A stretch of 64,000 bases of DNA from Salinibacter sp. 10B. Lineage in GTDB: Bacteria; Bacteroidota; Rhodothermia; Rhodothermales; Salinibacteraceae. The position numbers and the translations under genes were made by a program. Below, piece after piece: positions 21,358-30,838 of the stretch; the first letter of the stretch is position 1, and the number at the start of each line of letters is the position of its first letter. The notes under the pieces are model-generated. The model was not told where the DNA came from. It did no database searches and saw only the letters and a list, made by a program, of their open reading frames with translations. The stretch covers positions 3,886,613 through 3,950,612 of the forward strand of contig NZ_MQWC01000004.1 of the NCBI RefSeq assembly GCF_002954405.1, given 5' to 3'.

Positions 21358-24162
21358 CTATTTCTCTTGCCGTTGGGGAACGAACGTGCGATACTCTTCC
21401 GCTTTGGCGGGTTTGTCCCACGTCTCGTAGAGCTCCACAAGATGATGCGCGGTCTCCGCAATCTCTGGGGAGGCGTCCTGCATTTCGGCCTGCTGAATGT
21501 TAAGAGCGTGTTGGAGGAGGGCCTCGGCGTCTTTGTATTGCTCTAAGGCCTGACGGACATCCGCTAGCTCGGTCTGAGATTCGGCTACCTTGGGGTGCTC
21601 TTTTCCCAACGCTTGTTGCCGAATCCTGAGAGCTTTTCGAAGGACGGAATCAGCGGCGACGTATTCTCCCCGCTGTCGATACAAGGAACCCACATTCATT
21701 AAAGTGGAGGCCGTGCGAGGGTGCTTTGAACCATAATGCGCCTTTCGAATGGTCAGTGCCTTGTCATACAGGGAGTCAGCAGCGGTGTAATCTCCGGTCT
21801 TTTCCCGAACAACTCCCCAGTTGTTATAGGTCGTGGACAAGGTGGGGTGGTCCAGATCGTAGTGCGTTCGCTCAATTGCGAATAGCTTTCGGTAAATCGA
21901 ATCGGCCGCCGCATACTCGCCTTTTTTCTCAAGGGTGACCGCCAAGTTATTCAGCGTTGAGGCTGTTCGGATGTGATTTGGGCCCAGGACGTTTCTTTTG
22001 ATGGTCAGTGCCTTCCGGTAGGCTGACACGGCAGCGTCGTATTTTCGGAGGTTCCTCCACACCATTCCCAGATTATTGAGGGTAATTGCAACTGAGGGGT
22101 GGTGGGGACCAAGATGGTTTCGTTCGATTGCGAGGGTCTTTTGCAGGAGCGAGTCAGCCGTACGATATTTGCCTTGCTGCTCACGGAGCAAGGCAAGGTT
22201 GTGCAGGGTTTCTGCGACGTCGGGGTGGTCGGGGCCGAGCTTCGTTTGTCGGATGCGTAGGGCTTCTTGATAGAAAGAGTCAGCGGCTGCGTACTGGGCC
22301 CGTTCTGCGAGGACGATCCCGAGGTTATTCATCGTCGTTGCCGTGCGTGGGTGTTGCGGTCCCCATTCTTGCTTCTGGATAGACAAGGCCTTGCGATATA
22401 GAGAGTCGGCAGCTTCTGGTTTTCCCTGTTTTCGCAGAGTGACTCCCAAGTTGTTCAATGTTTCGGCCGTTTTCGGATCGCTGACTCCCAACCGATGGGT
22501 TCGGAGGGAGAGGGCCGCCCGATGCACCGATTCGGCAGCTGTGTAGCGTCCCTGTTTTTCATATACGAGCCCCAGCTCGTCCAAGTATTCAGCTCTTTCG
22601 GCGGCAGGGGGGACGGGAGGCGCCTGAGATAAAGACAGAGCTTCGCGGAGTAGTGATGCCGCTCGCTCATAGTTCCCGAGCTCACGATACGACGCGGCCA
22701 TCTCGCGAAGCATTCGGGCCTGCACAACGGGCTGCTTTTTCAGGGCCTCCGCTCGCGTGACCCCTCGTTCAAGGAGTTCCGGGGCCGTGAGGGGCTCCCC
22801 CTGCCCCGCACCCGGCCGGCTGTCCTCAAATAGGCTCACGAGGAATGCGGACACCTGCTCAGCCGTTTCAGCCTCCTGTTGGGCACGGTTCCGTTCGGCG
22901 GCCGTAATCCGCTGCTGGCGAACGAGGAGACCGATAAAGACGACCAGCGTGAGGAGGAAGGCGATAGACACACTGACGCTCCCCCAGTTTCGGCTTACGA
23001 ATTTTCGGATCCGGTAGCTCAGCGTGGCCGGTTGGGCGTCGATGGGCTTGCCCTCCCGATAGCGATTGACATCCGCCGCCAGTGCCTCGACCGAAGCGTA
23101 GCGCCGATCGGGCTCCTTGCGGAGGGCCGTTTTCACAATTTGATCGAGGTCGCCTCGAAGCCGAGAGGCGCGTGGGGGAGGAGCAGCCTCCGACGGATCG
23201 GCTGGGGAGTGCGTTCGGATGATCGTTTCGATTTCCGAAGACCGCTTCTCTGTAAGATCGAAGGGACGGGCCTCTGCTAACAACTCGTACGCCAAGACGC
23301 CGATCTGGTATACGTCGGTCACGGTGGAAATATCCTGTTCGCTCACCTGCTCAGGGGCGGCGTAGGAGGGCGTCAGGAGGCGGTGGCCCGTGCGGGTTTT
23401 GGGGAGAGGGGTCGGAAGGGAATGGTCGAGCAGCTTCGCAATGCCAAAGTCGACCAGAGTCACCTGGGGACCGCTCACCGTGTCGGCCACCAGGACGTTT
23501 GAGGGTTTCAGGTCGCGGTGCACTACGAGTTGACGGTGAGCGGCCTGCACAGCGTCAAACACCTGCTCCAGCAGGTCGAGTCGGGTCTCGAGGTCCAGGT
23601 GATGGGTGTCGGCATAGTCAGTAATGGGCTGCCCGTCCACGTACTCCATCACGAGGTAGGGGCTTCCCCGGTCGGTGACGCCCCCATCGATGAATTGTGC
23701 AATGTTGGGATGGGTGAGGCTTGCCAGAACCTGTCGTTCGGCCTGAAAGCGTTTCTCGGCCTCATACTCGGAAAGGCGACGCCGCATGATCTTGACCGCC
23801 ACGGTTTGCTCCACAGAGTCGCCATCGCGCACGGCCCGGTAGACCACGCTCATGCCCCCGACACCGATTTCTTCGACCAGACGATAGGCCCCGATCTGAG
23901 AACCAGGTTCGGGACGCACGGCCCCGTCTGTAGGAACGGATGGGGAGGAAGGGGCGTCGATGCGCTGGCTTCGAGGTGTCCTTTCGACTTCAGTGAACAG
24001 CGGATCGGTGGGGTCGTAGGCCGCAAGCATGGACCTGACCTCGGCATGGATCTTCGGGGCGTCAGAACAAACGGTGTCCAGCCACTCCATTTGCTCCTCA
24101 GGTGGACGGTCGAGTGCCCGATCGAGTAGGTCCCAAATGCGGGTCCACTGTTCAGTCGTCAT
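21358..24162 (-). CDS. Membrane Ser/Thr protein kinase with TPR repeats
   Basis: 934 residues. The Hanks-type kinase domain spans about residues 90-365: Gly loop EEIGVGGMSVVYRA, K124 in VAVKIMRR, H215-R216-D217 in VVHRDLKPSNVL, and D238-F239-G240. One membrane helix near residues 400-420 (SVSIAFLLTLVVFIGLLV) follows. About ten tetratricopeptide repeats fill the external part, many with TLNNLGV and a 42-residue period. The N-terminal 60 residues match the short leader of sigma-associated kinases. The ECF sigma gene at 24588 is on the same strand upstream; this kinase/sigma pairing is common in Rhodothermota and Planctomycetes. The target is unknown. Confidence 0.93.
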   Translation of the reverse strand: MTTEQWTRIWDLLDRALDRPPEEQMEWLDTVCSDAPKIHAEVRSMLAAYDPTDPLFTEVERTPRSQRIDAPSSPSVPTDGAVRPEPGSQIGAYRLVEEIGVGGMSVVYRAVRDGDSVEQTVAVKIMRRRLSEYEAEKRFQAERQVLASLTHPNIAQFIDGGVTDRGSPYLVMEYVDGQPITDYADTHHLDLETRLDLLEQVFDAVQAAHRQLVVHRDLKPSNVLVADTVSGPQVTLVDFGIAKLLDHSLPTPLPKTRTGHRLLTPSYAAPEQVSEQDISTVTDVYQIGVLAYELLAEARPFDLTEKRSSEIETIIRTHSPADPSEAAPPPRASRLRGDLDQIVKTALRKEPDRRYASVEALAADVNRYREGKPIDAQPATLSYRIRKFVSRNWGSVSVSIAFLLTLVVFIGLLVRQQRITAAERNRAQQEAETAEQVSAFLVSLFEDSRPGAGQGEPLTAPELLERGVTRAEALKKQPVVQARMLREMAASYRELGNYERAASLLREALSLSQAPPVPPAAERAEYLDELGLVYEKQGRYTAAESVHRAALSLRTHRLGVSDPKTAETLNNLGVTLRKQGKPEAADSLYRKALSIQKQEWGPQHPRTATTMNNLGIVLAERAQYAAADSFYQEALRIRQTKLGPDHPDVAETLHNLALLREQQGKYRTADSLLQKTLAIERNHLGPHHPSVAITLNNLGMVWRNLRKYDAAVSAYRKALTIKRNVLGPNHIRTASTLNNLAVTLEKKGEYAAADSIYRKLFAIERTHYDLDHPTLSTTYNNWGVVREKTGDYTAADSLYDKALTIRKAHYGSKHPRTASTLMNVGSLYRQRGEYVAADSVLRKALRIRQQALGKEHPKVAESQTELADVRQALEQYKDAEALLQHALNIQQAEMQDASPEIAETAHHLVELYETWDKPAKAEEYRTFVPQRQEK

Positions 24163-24587
24163 GGGGACTGTGAGCTAGTGCGTCATGTTTTCCAAGTCGG
24201 GTAGAACGCTGACTTGTGGACTGTACCTGCGCTGCTGAATGCTGTATACAACACGGCGTGTTCAATTCAACGCCCGATCCCCTCAGCTTGACTGACCACT
24301 AAGCGACGTCGTCCATCTGGCCTTTGCTCTGCTCAAAATTGGTTCTGGCAGCCGTTACGAGCTTCTTTTCTAGACGCCAATTCCTTAGTTCTAAATTGAA
24401 GGTTCTTAGAGACTGTTTTAATTTCACACGATCGCATTTCAGGCTGAGCGTAACGACCGCAGGTCGTCGAAATCTCTCTGTGTTAGGGCTTCCGAACTAT
24501 GAACGGTCCCCTCAGGTCGGCGAAACACCTCTGCGATTTTCAATCCGGCCAAAAATCAAAACAGTCACTTAGGCGAACGAGTGTCGA
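24163..24587. other. Intergenic between ECF sigma and kinase genes
   Basis: About 425 bases, AT-richer than the flanks (for example around TTCCTTAGTTCTAAATTGAA). It includes one copy of a dispersed 21-base repeat at 24281-24301. No coding frame is convincing. The kinase promoter should lie here. Confidence 0.4.
24281..24301. repeat. Dispersed 21-base repeat, copy 1
   Basis: The sequence begins CCTCAGCTTGACTGACCACT. It matches the reverse complement of 47126-47146 at 20 of 21 positions, with weaker similarity continuing leftward (CCCGA in both). A 12-base core, AGCTTGACTGAG, recurs at 44715. It could be the end of an insertion sequence or an intergenic repeat family. Confidence 0.5.
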
Positions 24588-25154
24588 TTAGCCTTGGAGT
24601 TCGCGCTGAAGCCAGGCCTTTGCGGTCCGCCAGTCTCGTTCAATAGTGCTGGTCGAGACATCGAGTACGACGGCAGTTTCTGCAATGGTGTACCCACCAA
24701 AAAAACGACACTCGACGACCCGGCTCCGGCGCTCGTCGATCTCGGCGAGGCGATCTAGGGCCTGGTCGACCGCAAGCACGGCCGTAGGGGGACGAGGAGT
24801 CTTTGGGGTCACGTCGTCGAGGGGCTGATCTGGAAGAGCGCCTCCTCGCTTGTCGGCCGTGCGGTGCCGAGCGTGGTCCACGAGCACCTGACGCATGGCC
24901 CGGGCCGCGACAGAAAAGAAGTGCCGTCGGTTTTCCCAGTCAACCTCGTTATGCTCCGCGAGCTTCATGTATGCCTCGTGCACGAGCGCCGTTGTGCGCA
25001 GGGTCAGGTCGGTTGGCTCAGACTGGAGATGACGGCGGGCGAGGCGTCGCAACTCATCGTACACGACGGGCAGAATTTCCTCAAGTACCTCCTCCTCACT
25101 CGTTCCCTTGAGAAGGGCGGTCACGTTCGGATCAGAGTGATCAGCGTCTGGCAT
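24588..25154 (-). CDS. ECF RNA polymerase sigma factor (kinase-associated type)
   Basis: 188 residues from the ATG at 25154 (MPDADHSDPNVTALLKG); the longer frame upstream lacks coding character. Region 2: LPVVYDELRRLARRHLQSEP, ALVHEAYMKLAEHNEVDWEN, HFFSVAARAMRQVLVDHARH. Region 4: LAEIDERRSRVVECRFFGGY then TIAETAVVLDVSTSTIERDW. The layout is that of the TIGR02999-like ECF group, which characteristically sits beside Ser/Thr kinases with TPRs, as here (21358-24162). Phosphorylation by that kinase is a known mode of control for relatives and is plausible here. Confidence 0.93.
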   Translation of the reverse strand: MPDADHSDPNVTALLKGTSEEEVLEEILPVVYDELRRLARRHLQSEPTDLTLRTTALVHEAYMKLAEHNEVDWENRRHFFSVAARAMRQVLVDHARHRTADKRGGALPDQPLDDVTPKTPRPPTAVLAVDQALDRLAEIDERRSRVVECRFFGGYTIAETAVVLDVSTSTIERDWRTAKAWLQRELQG

Positions 25155-25619
25155 GGACACGAAAGCGACTTGTAGGGAGGAGGAGAAGACGATCCGAGGG
25201 AGGTCCAAAGAGCAGTTTACTCCCTAGAGAAGCAGAAATCGGATCCGTCCGACAAGCCGTCGGGCACTGTCATGTTCTCGGTTCGCAAGGATAGGGGATG
25301 AGAGTGTGGGTAGTGAATTGATTCATGTTTTCTTCACTAAATTTATGAGGGAGTCGAGCCTCGCTTCACGCACCTGTCAATGAGCATCATACTGAAGGTA
25401 TGGGCTTTTTCCCCATGCTCTTTTTGAAGCCATTGCCTCTTCGTCCTCAGGTGTATCTCCCCGTTCGCTGCCGGTGGCGGATGGGGGGGAAGGGAGAGAC
25501 GCTTCTCCAAAGAATGGAATCCGGGGACCGACGGCTCGAAAGATGTTGATCCCTATTTCTCTTCATTCTGCTAGGGATTCTGGGGTCATTCAGACTTTTG
25601 CACACGACCGCTCCCGTTT
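25155..25619. other. Divergent intergenic region
   Basis: About 465 bases between the minus-strand sigma gene and the plus-strand surface protein gene, so promoters for both are expected. A small ATGGG...CCCAT hairpin with a T-rich loop occurs near 25400-25420. Nothing else stands out. Confidence 0.4.
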
Positions 25620-27581
25620 ATGGATGTGCTTTCAGCTCCGCACTCGATTTTTTCGTCTCTTTCGACCGTTGGAGGAGTTGTTGGACTCTTGCTCATTTCG
25701 TTCCTGGGCCCCGACGCGACCCAGGCGCAGGACCAGACCTTCATGGTGAACTCGACCGCCGACGCCAGCGACGCCAATCCCGGCGATGGCACCTGCGCTA
25801 CCTCCGGCGGCGCCTGCACACTCCGCGCTGCCATCGAGGAAGCCAACAGCGACGACACTCGCGACAAGATCGACTTTTCGAACATCCCGACGACCAGCGG
25901 CTTCGCGACGATTTCTTTAAATAGCCAGTTGCAGGTGGTTCGGGAAATTAACATCGCCGGCGAGACGGCGCCGGGATACCCGAGCTCGGTGGTCGACGGT
26001 CCTATCGTAAAGCTGGACGGGTCCAACATGTCGTCGAGCACCGAAAACGGCATCGAGTTTTCCAACGACGCCGGAGGAACATCCGCCGAAAGCGTGCTTG
26101 AGGGGCTCGCGATCACGAATATGCCCAGTAGTGGGATATTTGTGGGTGGGCCTGCGTCCAAAATTACGATCCGGAACTGCTTTCTCGGCGTGGATGTGGA
26201 TGGAAAAACGGTGCAGGGCAATGACCTCTGGGGAGTCATTCTGGCCGGCGGTGGGGCTGTCTTCTTCGGAAACCTCGTCTCTGGGAACGGGAATGACGGA
26301 ATCACCGTCTCCAGCGCCAACAATCAAGTGATCAACAACATCGTGGGCCTCGACCACGACGGCGACGCAGCGAAGGGAAACGCCGGAAACGGCATCGCCG
26401 TCTTCGGAGACGGCAATCAGATCGGATATGCGACTGTTAATCCCATCCGTTCTGGTATCGTCGACAACGGAAACGTCATTTCTGCCAACGGTGAGAGCGG
26501 CATCGACATCCGCGGCGACGAAAACGCAGTGGCCGCAAATAATATCGGCACGAACGCGGACGGTAGCACTGTCACAGGTACGGGAAGCAACCCGCTCGGC
26601 AACGACGGCTCGGGCGTTACGATCGCGGGCACCGGCTCGGGAAGCCATCCCGCCCAGCGGAACGTGATTGGCGACGACGATGTGCCCGAGGACCGGAATC
26701 TCGTGTCCGGAAACGACGGAAACGGCATCACGCTCGGCGACGACCAGAACGACTACGCCGCGGTCGATGACACCTTGCGCAACAATGTGATCGGCCTGAA
26801 CGCGAGCCGGGATGCTGCTCTTCCCAACGGCGACGGTTCTAGCACCATAGGCGGCATCGTGGGGAGCTACGTGACGGGGGCCGTGATCGATAGCAACCGC
26901 GTGTCCGGCAACGACGGACAGGGCATCATCATCTTCTCGGCCGGGGGCTACAATGAGGACCTGCACATTGTCGACAACCTCGTCGGCACCAATCACAGCT
27001 TTGCGACGGGCCTCGGCAACGCCTACGACGGCATTCAAGTGAAGCCGAACCCGAGTGGCAACCTCGCCGAAATTGAGGTGACCGAAAATATCATTGGCAA
27101 CAACAGCAACGACGGCGTCGACATTCGGGGAGGCTACCACGATGTCGCCAACAACTTCATCGGCGTCGCGCCGGACGGCAGCGACATTGGAAACGGCTCG
27201 CAGGGCGTCATCGCCGACAACGGGGGATCGAGGATGGAGGACGTGTTCATCGGATCCGGTGCGTCGGTGCCGGGAAATGGCCGCGCCGCCGGCAACTTTA
27301 CCCCCACCGGGGTCGGGAATGTGATCGGCTACAACGGGGCCGACGGCATTCTCTTCAGGGGCCAGGCATCGGGCGTTGAAATCGGCCAGAACTTCGTCGG
27401 CACCAATCCGAGCGGTACCGACATCGGCAACGGCTCCGGCGGGGGCGATGGCATTCGCATTGTCGGATCCGGCAATGCCGTAAGCGACATCACCCTCGGC
27501 TACAATGAAGGAGAGGCGTTCTCCGACCCGTTTCCGGCCGACGGCCAGTCGACGACGCGCAAGGTGACGGTGGCGCGGTAA
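25620..27581 (+). CDS. Secreted CSLREA-like right-handed beta-helix protein
   Basis: 653 residues with an N-terminal hydrophobic signal (STVGGVVGLLLISFLGPDATQA). The mature start FMVNSTADASDANPGDGTCA, then GACTLRAAIEEANS, is the CSLREA-type opening of surface proteins. Many short parallel beta-helix turns follow, with NVISANGESGIDIRGDENAV, NVIGDDDVPEDRNLVSGNDG and IIGNNSNDGVDIRG-like repeats. No T9SS tail is present; the protein stops abruptly at STTRKVTVAR, unlike the gene at 30839. The start at 25620 is a guess among several. A 972-residue reverse frame over this gene is a composition artefact. Confidence 0.85.
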   Translation: MDVLSAPHSIFSSLSTVGGVVGLLLISFLGPDATQAQDQTFMVNSTADASDANPGDGTCATSGGACTLRAAIEEANSDDTRDKIDFSNIPTTSGFATISLNSQLQVVREINIAGETAPGYPSSVVDGPIVKLDGSNMSSSTENGIEFSNDAGGTSAESVLEGLAITNMPSSGIFVGGPASKITIRNCFLGVDVDGKTVQGNDLWGVILAGGGAVFFGNLVSGNGNDGITVSSANNQVINNIVGLDHDGDAAKGNAGNGIAVFGDGNQIGYATVNPIRSGIVDNGNVISANGESGIDIRGDENAVAANNIGTNADGSTVTGTGSNPLGNDGSGVTIAGTGSGSHPAQRNVIGDDDVPEDRNLVSGNDGNGITLGDDQNDYAAVDDTLRNNVIGLNASRDAALPNGDGSSTIGGIVGSYVTGAVIDSNRVSGNDGQGIIIFSAGGYNEDLHIVDNLVGTNHSFATGLGNAYDGIQVKPNPSGNLAEIEVTENIIGNNSNDGVDIRGGYHDVANNFIGVAPDGSDIGNGSQGVIADNGGSRMEDVFIGSGASVPGNGRAAGNFTPTGVGNVIGYNGADGILFRGQASGVEIGQNFVGTNPSGTDIGNGSGGGDGIRIVGSGNAVSDITLGYNEGEAFSDPFPADGQSTTRKVTVAR

Positions 27582-27713
27582 GTGCAGGGTCGGGCGCGTG
27601 ACGAGACGCGACGGCAGAAAAGCCGCGCCGATCGTCGCGCCCCGGCACGCCCCCTTCTTCTTTCCGTCACCGCCCTCCTCTGCCCAGACGAACTCACAGC
27701 AGCACCCCTCCCT

Positions 27714-28583
27714 ATGTGGTTTCTCTCCCCTTTGTCCCGATCGGTTGTCCGCTCGGCGCTCGTCGTCTTTCTGGTGCTGCCGCTGTGCTCCGGCTGTGGG
27801 GTCTTTCGGACACTCCTGAAAGTGAACCCCGACGGCAGCGGCACGATCGTGCAGACAATCCGCCTCAACGCGATGGCGACCCAGTTTATGAGTTCGATGG
27901 CAACGACGGACGACTCGGCGCGCCAGGACGCCGACAACCCCCCCACACTGTTCACGAAAAAGAAAATTCGCGCCCGCGCCGCGCAGTTCGGCGACGGCGT
28001 TCATTTCGTGCGCATGGAGCGCCTCGACGAACGCGGCGGCAAGGGCTACCGCGCCGTCTACGCCTTCGACGACGTGCGGACGGTGCACCTCTTGCCCGGC
28101 GAACAAATGGACATCGGCGACGACGCCCCCGGCGCAAGCGCGGATGACGCCAAGACGAAAACCCCCATCACGTTCGACTTCAGCGCCGGCGTGCCCGCCA
28201 CGCTGACGATGCACCTCGGCGGCCTGGCCGCCCCGGACGCCTCCGTCAACATGGGCAGGGGCCCCCCGGACGCGCCCGACACGTCCAACACCGCTCGACA
28301 GAAGCGCATGGCGCGCATGATGCTGCGGGACGCGGAGATGCGTATCGACATAGAGCCACAGGGCACACTCGTCGGGACTGACGCCAAACACCGCACCGCA
28401 GCCGGCCGCATCACGCTCATGGCCTTGAACTTCAACGAATTGATGGCCGACCCGCAGGCGTTCGACCGGTTCCTGACGGCGAAGAATCAGGGCCGCACCG
28501 ATGCGGACACGGAACGGATGATCCGTGCACTTCCCGGCATCCGCCTGGAGACGAAAGAGGCGGTGACGATGCGCTTTGAATAA
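27714..28583 (+). CDS. LppM-like lipoprotein, unknown function
   Basis: 289 residues from the ATG at 27714, chosen because it gives a signal peptide and lipobox (VVFLVLPLCSGCGVFRTLLK). LKVNPDGSGTIVQTIRLNAM follows directly, a strand pattern seen in LppM-like lipoproteins. The remaining body is rich in Asp, Ala and Arg. KARDTV-type enzymatic motifs are absent. It is the first of three lipoproteins in a row and probably sits in the outer-membrane or periplasmic face. The role is unknown. Confidence 0.75.
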   Translation: MWFLSPLSRSVVRSALVVFLVLPLCSGCGVFRTLLKVNPDGSGTIVQTIRLNAMATQFMSSMATTDDSARQDADNPPTLFTKKKIRARAAQFGDGVHFVRMERLDERGGKGYRAVYAFDDVRTVHLLPGEQMDIGDDAPGASADDAKTKTPITFDFSAGVPATLTMHLGGLAAPDASVNMGRGPPDAPDTSNTARQKRMARMMLRDAEMRIDIEPQGTLVGTDAKHRTAAGRITLMALNFNELMADPQAFDRFLTAKNQGRTDADTERMIRALPGIRLETKEAVTMRFE

Positions 28584-28662
28584 CGGCGGTCGCTCCTGAC
28601 CGCAGCGGTCTCGCGGCAGGAGCATCCTCACGCACATCCTTCCAACGAACGAGTCTTCTCTC

Positions 28663-30045
28663 ATGATCATTCGTCGCCTCCTCTCCCTCTTCGGATTCGT
28701 GCTCGCCCTCGGGGTGCTGGCAAGCTGTGGACTCTTCTCCGACCCGACCGGGACGCTGCACGTCGCTACGACCACCACTGGCGACACGCTGGACCCGAAC
28801 GGATACACCGTCACGATGGCCGAGATCGATACCACCTCGGAAGCGGCCGGCGTTCAGGACACCGTCACGGTCGCGTCCACGGGAACGGTCGCGTTCGGGA
28901 ACCTCCCCGTAGCCGAGTACGAGATTGCCCTCTCCGGCATCCAGACCAACTGCACCCCGCGAGACGGCACCCCGCAGCGGGTGTCCGTGTCCGCCGACGA
29001 CACGACCGAAGCGACGTTCGCCGTGACCTGCGCACCGGCCTTGCTCGACCGCATCGTGTTCACCTCCGAGCGCGAGGGGGAGGCACCCGACCGAAATCCA
29101 GAAATCTACGCGATTCGCCCGGACGGCACCGGGCTGCGCCGCCTCACCCACAACGCCGACGGATGGACGACCGACCGCGATGGAAAGCCGGTCGTGTCCC
29201 CCCGTGGGCGGCGGGTTGCCTTCATCTCCCACCGCGACAACGACCGGGAGATCTACACGGTGACCCCGAACGGGAAAACGACTGCCCGAATCACGCACAA
29301 CGACTGGGGCGGAGCCACGCGGGCTTGGGACCACAATCCGGCGTTCGTCCCGACGGGCTCGACGATGGTGTACGACTCCCACCGCCGACGCGCGGACGGG
29401 CTGGGGAGCACCAGTGCTCTCTATAAGATCTCCCTGTACGGAGGCGAGCCAACGGCTCTCACCAGTAGCCCGCCGGCGGCCCAAAACCCCGCCGTCTCGC
29501 CCGACGGCGACATGATCGCCTACGAGACCTACCGGAGCGGGAACCACGACCTTTCCGTGATGAACGCCGACGGGTCGCAGTCCCGACGACTGACCAAGCA
29601 CGAGGCGAACGATCGGGCCCCCGTGTGGTCGCCGGACGGGCGCGAGATCGTCTTCGTCTCGGAGCGGAACGGTAATTCGGACCTCTACGCGGTGACCCCG
29701 GACGGAAGCGGGCTAACACCGCTCACGACGCACGACGCGGCTGATTCCGAACCGACCTACTGCCCCGGTGGAGGGCCCGTCGTGTTTACCTCGCGGCGGG
29801 ACGGCAACACCAACCTTTATGCCTTGAACCCGGACGACAGAGATCAGGCCCCGACCCCGCTCACCGACCACGAAGCCGCCGACGGATCGCCGATCTGCTC
29901 GCCGGACGGGGAGCGGGTCGCCTTCGTGTCCCGGCGAGACGGCAACGCCGAGATCTATACCGTCGCGACGGACGGAACCGGCCGGACCCGCGTCACCGAG
30001 CACCCCGCCACCGACGAGGATCCCCACTGGAGCCCGGTCCGCTGA
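28663..30045 (+). CDS. TolB-like PD40 beta-propeller lipoprotein
   Basis: 460 residues. Lipobox in VLALGVLASCGLFSD. Residues 25-125 form an Ig-like domain. From about residue 130, six or more PD40/WD40-like repeats carry the pattern SPDG-x-x-I/V-x-F-x-S and N-x-D/E-I/L-Y-x-V (NPEIYAIRPDGTGLRRLTHN, WSPDGREIVFVSERNGNSDL, CSPDGERVAFVSRRDGNAEI). Together these would form a six-bladed propeller like TolB's C-terminal domain. It is probably a periplasmic scaffold or binding protein. The TolB N-terminal domain is missing, so it is not TolB itself. Confidence 0.88.
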   Translation: MIIRRLLSLFGFVLALGVLASCGLFSDPTGTLHVATTTTGDTLDPNGYTVTMAEIDTTSEAAGVQDTVTVASTGTVAFGNLPVAEYEIALSGIQTNCTPRDGTPQRVSVSADDTTEATFAVTCAPALLDRIVFTSEREGEAPDRNPEIYAIRPDGTGLRRLTHNADGWTTDRDGKPVVSPRGRRVAFISHRDNDREIYTVTPNGKTTARITHNDWGGATRAWDHNPAFVPTGSTMVYDSHRRRADGLGSTSALYKISLYGGEPTALTSSPPAAQNPAVSPDGDMIAYETYRSGNHDLSVMNADGSQSRRLTKHEANDRAPVWSPDGREIVFVSERNGNSDLYAVTPDGSGLTPLTTHDAADSEPTYCPGGGPVVFTSRRDGNTNLYALNPDDRDQAPTPLTDHEAADGSPICSPDGERVAFVSRRDGNAEIYTVATDGTGRTRVTEHPATDEDPHWSPVR

Positions 30046-30112
30046 CGCCCCCGTTTGGGCGAGGATTTACGCTTCAGCCGCTCGTTCGCTCCACCACTTC
30101 AGGAACACAATC

Positions 30113-30772
30113 ATGATCTCCATTCCCCGACCCCTCCCCTATGCCGCCGCTCTCTTCCTGCTGGCGTTCCCCGCCTGCACGCAGGTAGAACAGGCCGCCC
30201 GCGAGGCGGCGGAAGACGTCACGCAGGCCACCGATGAGCCTGCTCCTGCTCAGGATGTGGACGCCACCGCCGTGGGCGAGATTGGCCTGATCGAGGCTCC
30301 CGTTTCGGTGGTGCCCAACAGTTCGCTGGAGAGCGACGAGCAGATCTACGTCTTTCGCGAGCACCCACGAATCACACTCGATGCCCCGCTGGAGGTAGAC
30401 GGCTATCTGCCCAACTCCTACGACGGCTCTGGCGACCTGGTGCAGCGCCGGCTGCCCGCCGGTACCGAGGTGCGCAGCTACTTTTTGCACTTCGACCCCG
30501 CAAGTGGCTCTTCCGGGAGCGCCGTTCAGAAGACGGGCCGCCTAATCTTTCCGGAGACGATCGTGGCCGTCATTGCAGAGAGCGAGTACCTTGACGCCAG
30601 CGATGGCCCCCTGGGGCACGCCGACGTCCGATACCCCAACCCCGGCACAAAGCGCGCTCCTGAGGGCAGCGCCGATCATTTCAGCATCGGCGCCGACCGG
30701 CGCACGCTTCGGATCGACTTCAAAACCTGGAGTGTGGCCGACCAGATGCGCATTCTCACGGAGGCGCCATAG
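30113..30772 (+). CDS. Putative lipoprotein, unknown function
   Basis: 219 residues with a signal peptide and lipobox (AALFLLAFPACTQVEQAARE). The mature part opens with an acidic Ala-rich stretch, then a folded domain (IYVFREHPRITLDAPLEVDG, RRLPAGTEVRSYFLHFDPAS, RLIFPETIVAVIAESEYLDA). It ends FKTWSVADQMRILTEAP. I recognise no family. The strand-rich pattern suggests a small beta fold. Confidence 0.72.
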   Translation: MISIPRPLPYAAALFLLAFPACTQVEQAAREAAEDVTQATDEPAPAQDVDATAVGEIGLIEAPVSVVPNSSLESDEQIYVFREHPRITLDAPLEVDGYLPNSYDGSGDLVQRRLPAGTEVRSYFLHFDPASGSSGSAVQKTGRLIFPETIVAVIAESEYLDASDGPLGHADVRYPNPGTKRAPEGSADHFSIGADRRTLRIDFKTWSVADQMRILTEAP

Positions 30773-30838
30773 CTCTTCCCTCGTGGATTGTTCACCCGCC
30801 ATATCGCACTTCTATTTGCCATTTCTCTCGACCGTGTC

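Noticed and set aside
25917-28835. Minus-strand open frame of 972 codons antisense to the beta-helix and lipoprotein genes
   Set aside because: It runs opposite to two genes with clear signal peptides and repeats. Its translation is His/Arg/Val/Ala-rich with no family match. The openness comes from codon bias in the repeated Gly/Asn/Asp-rich sense gene.
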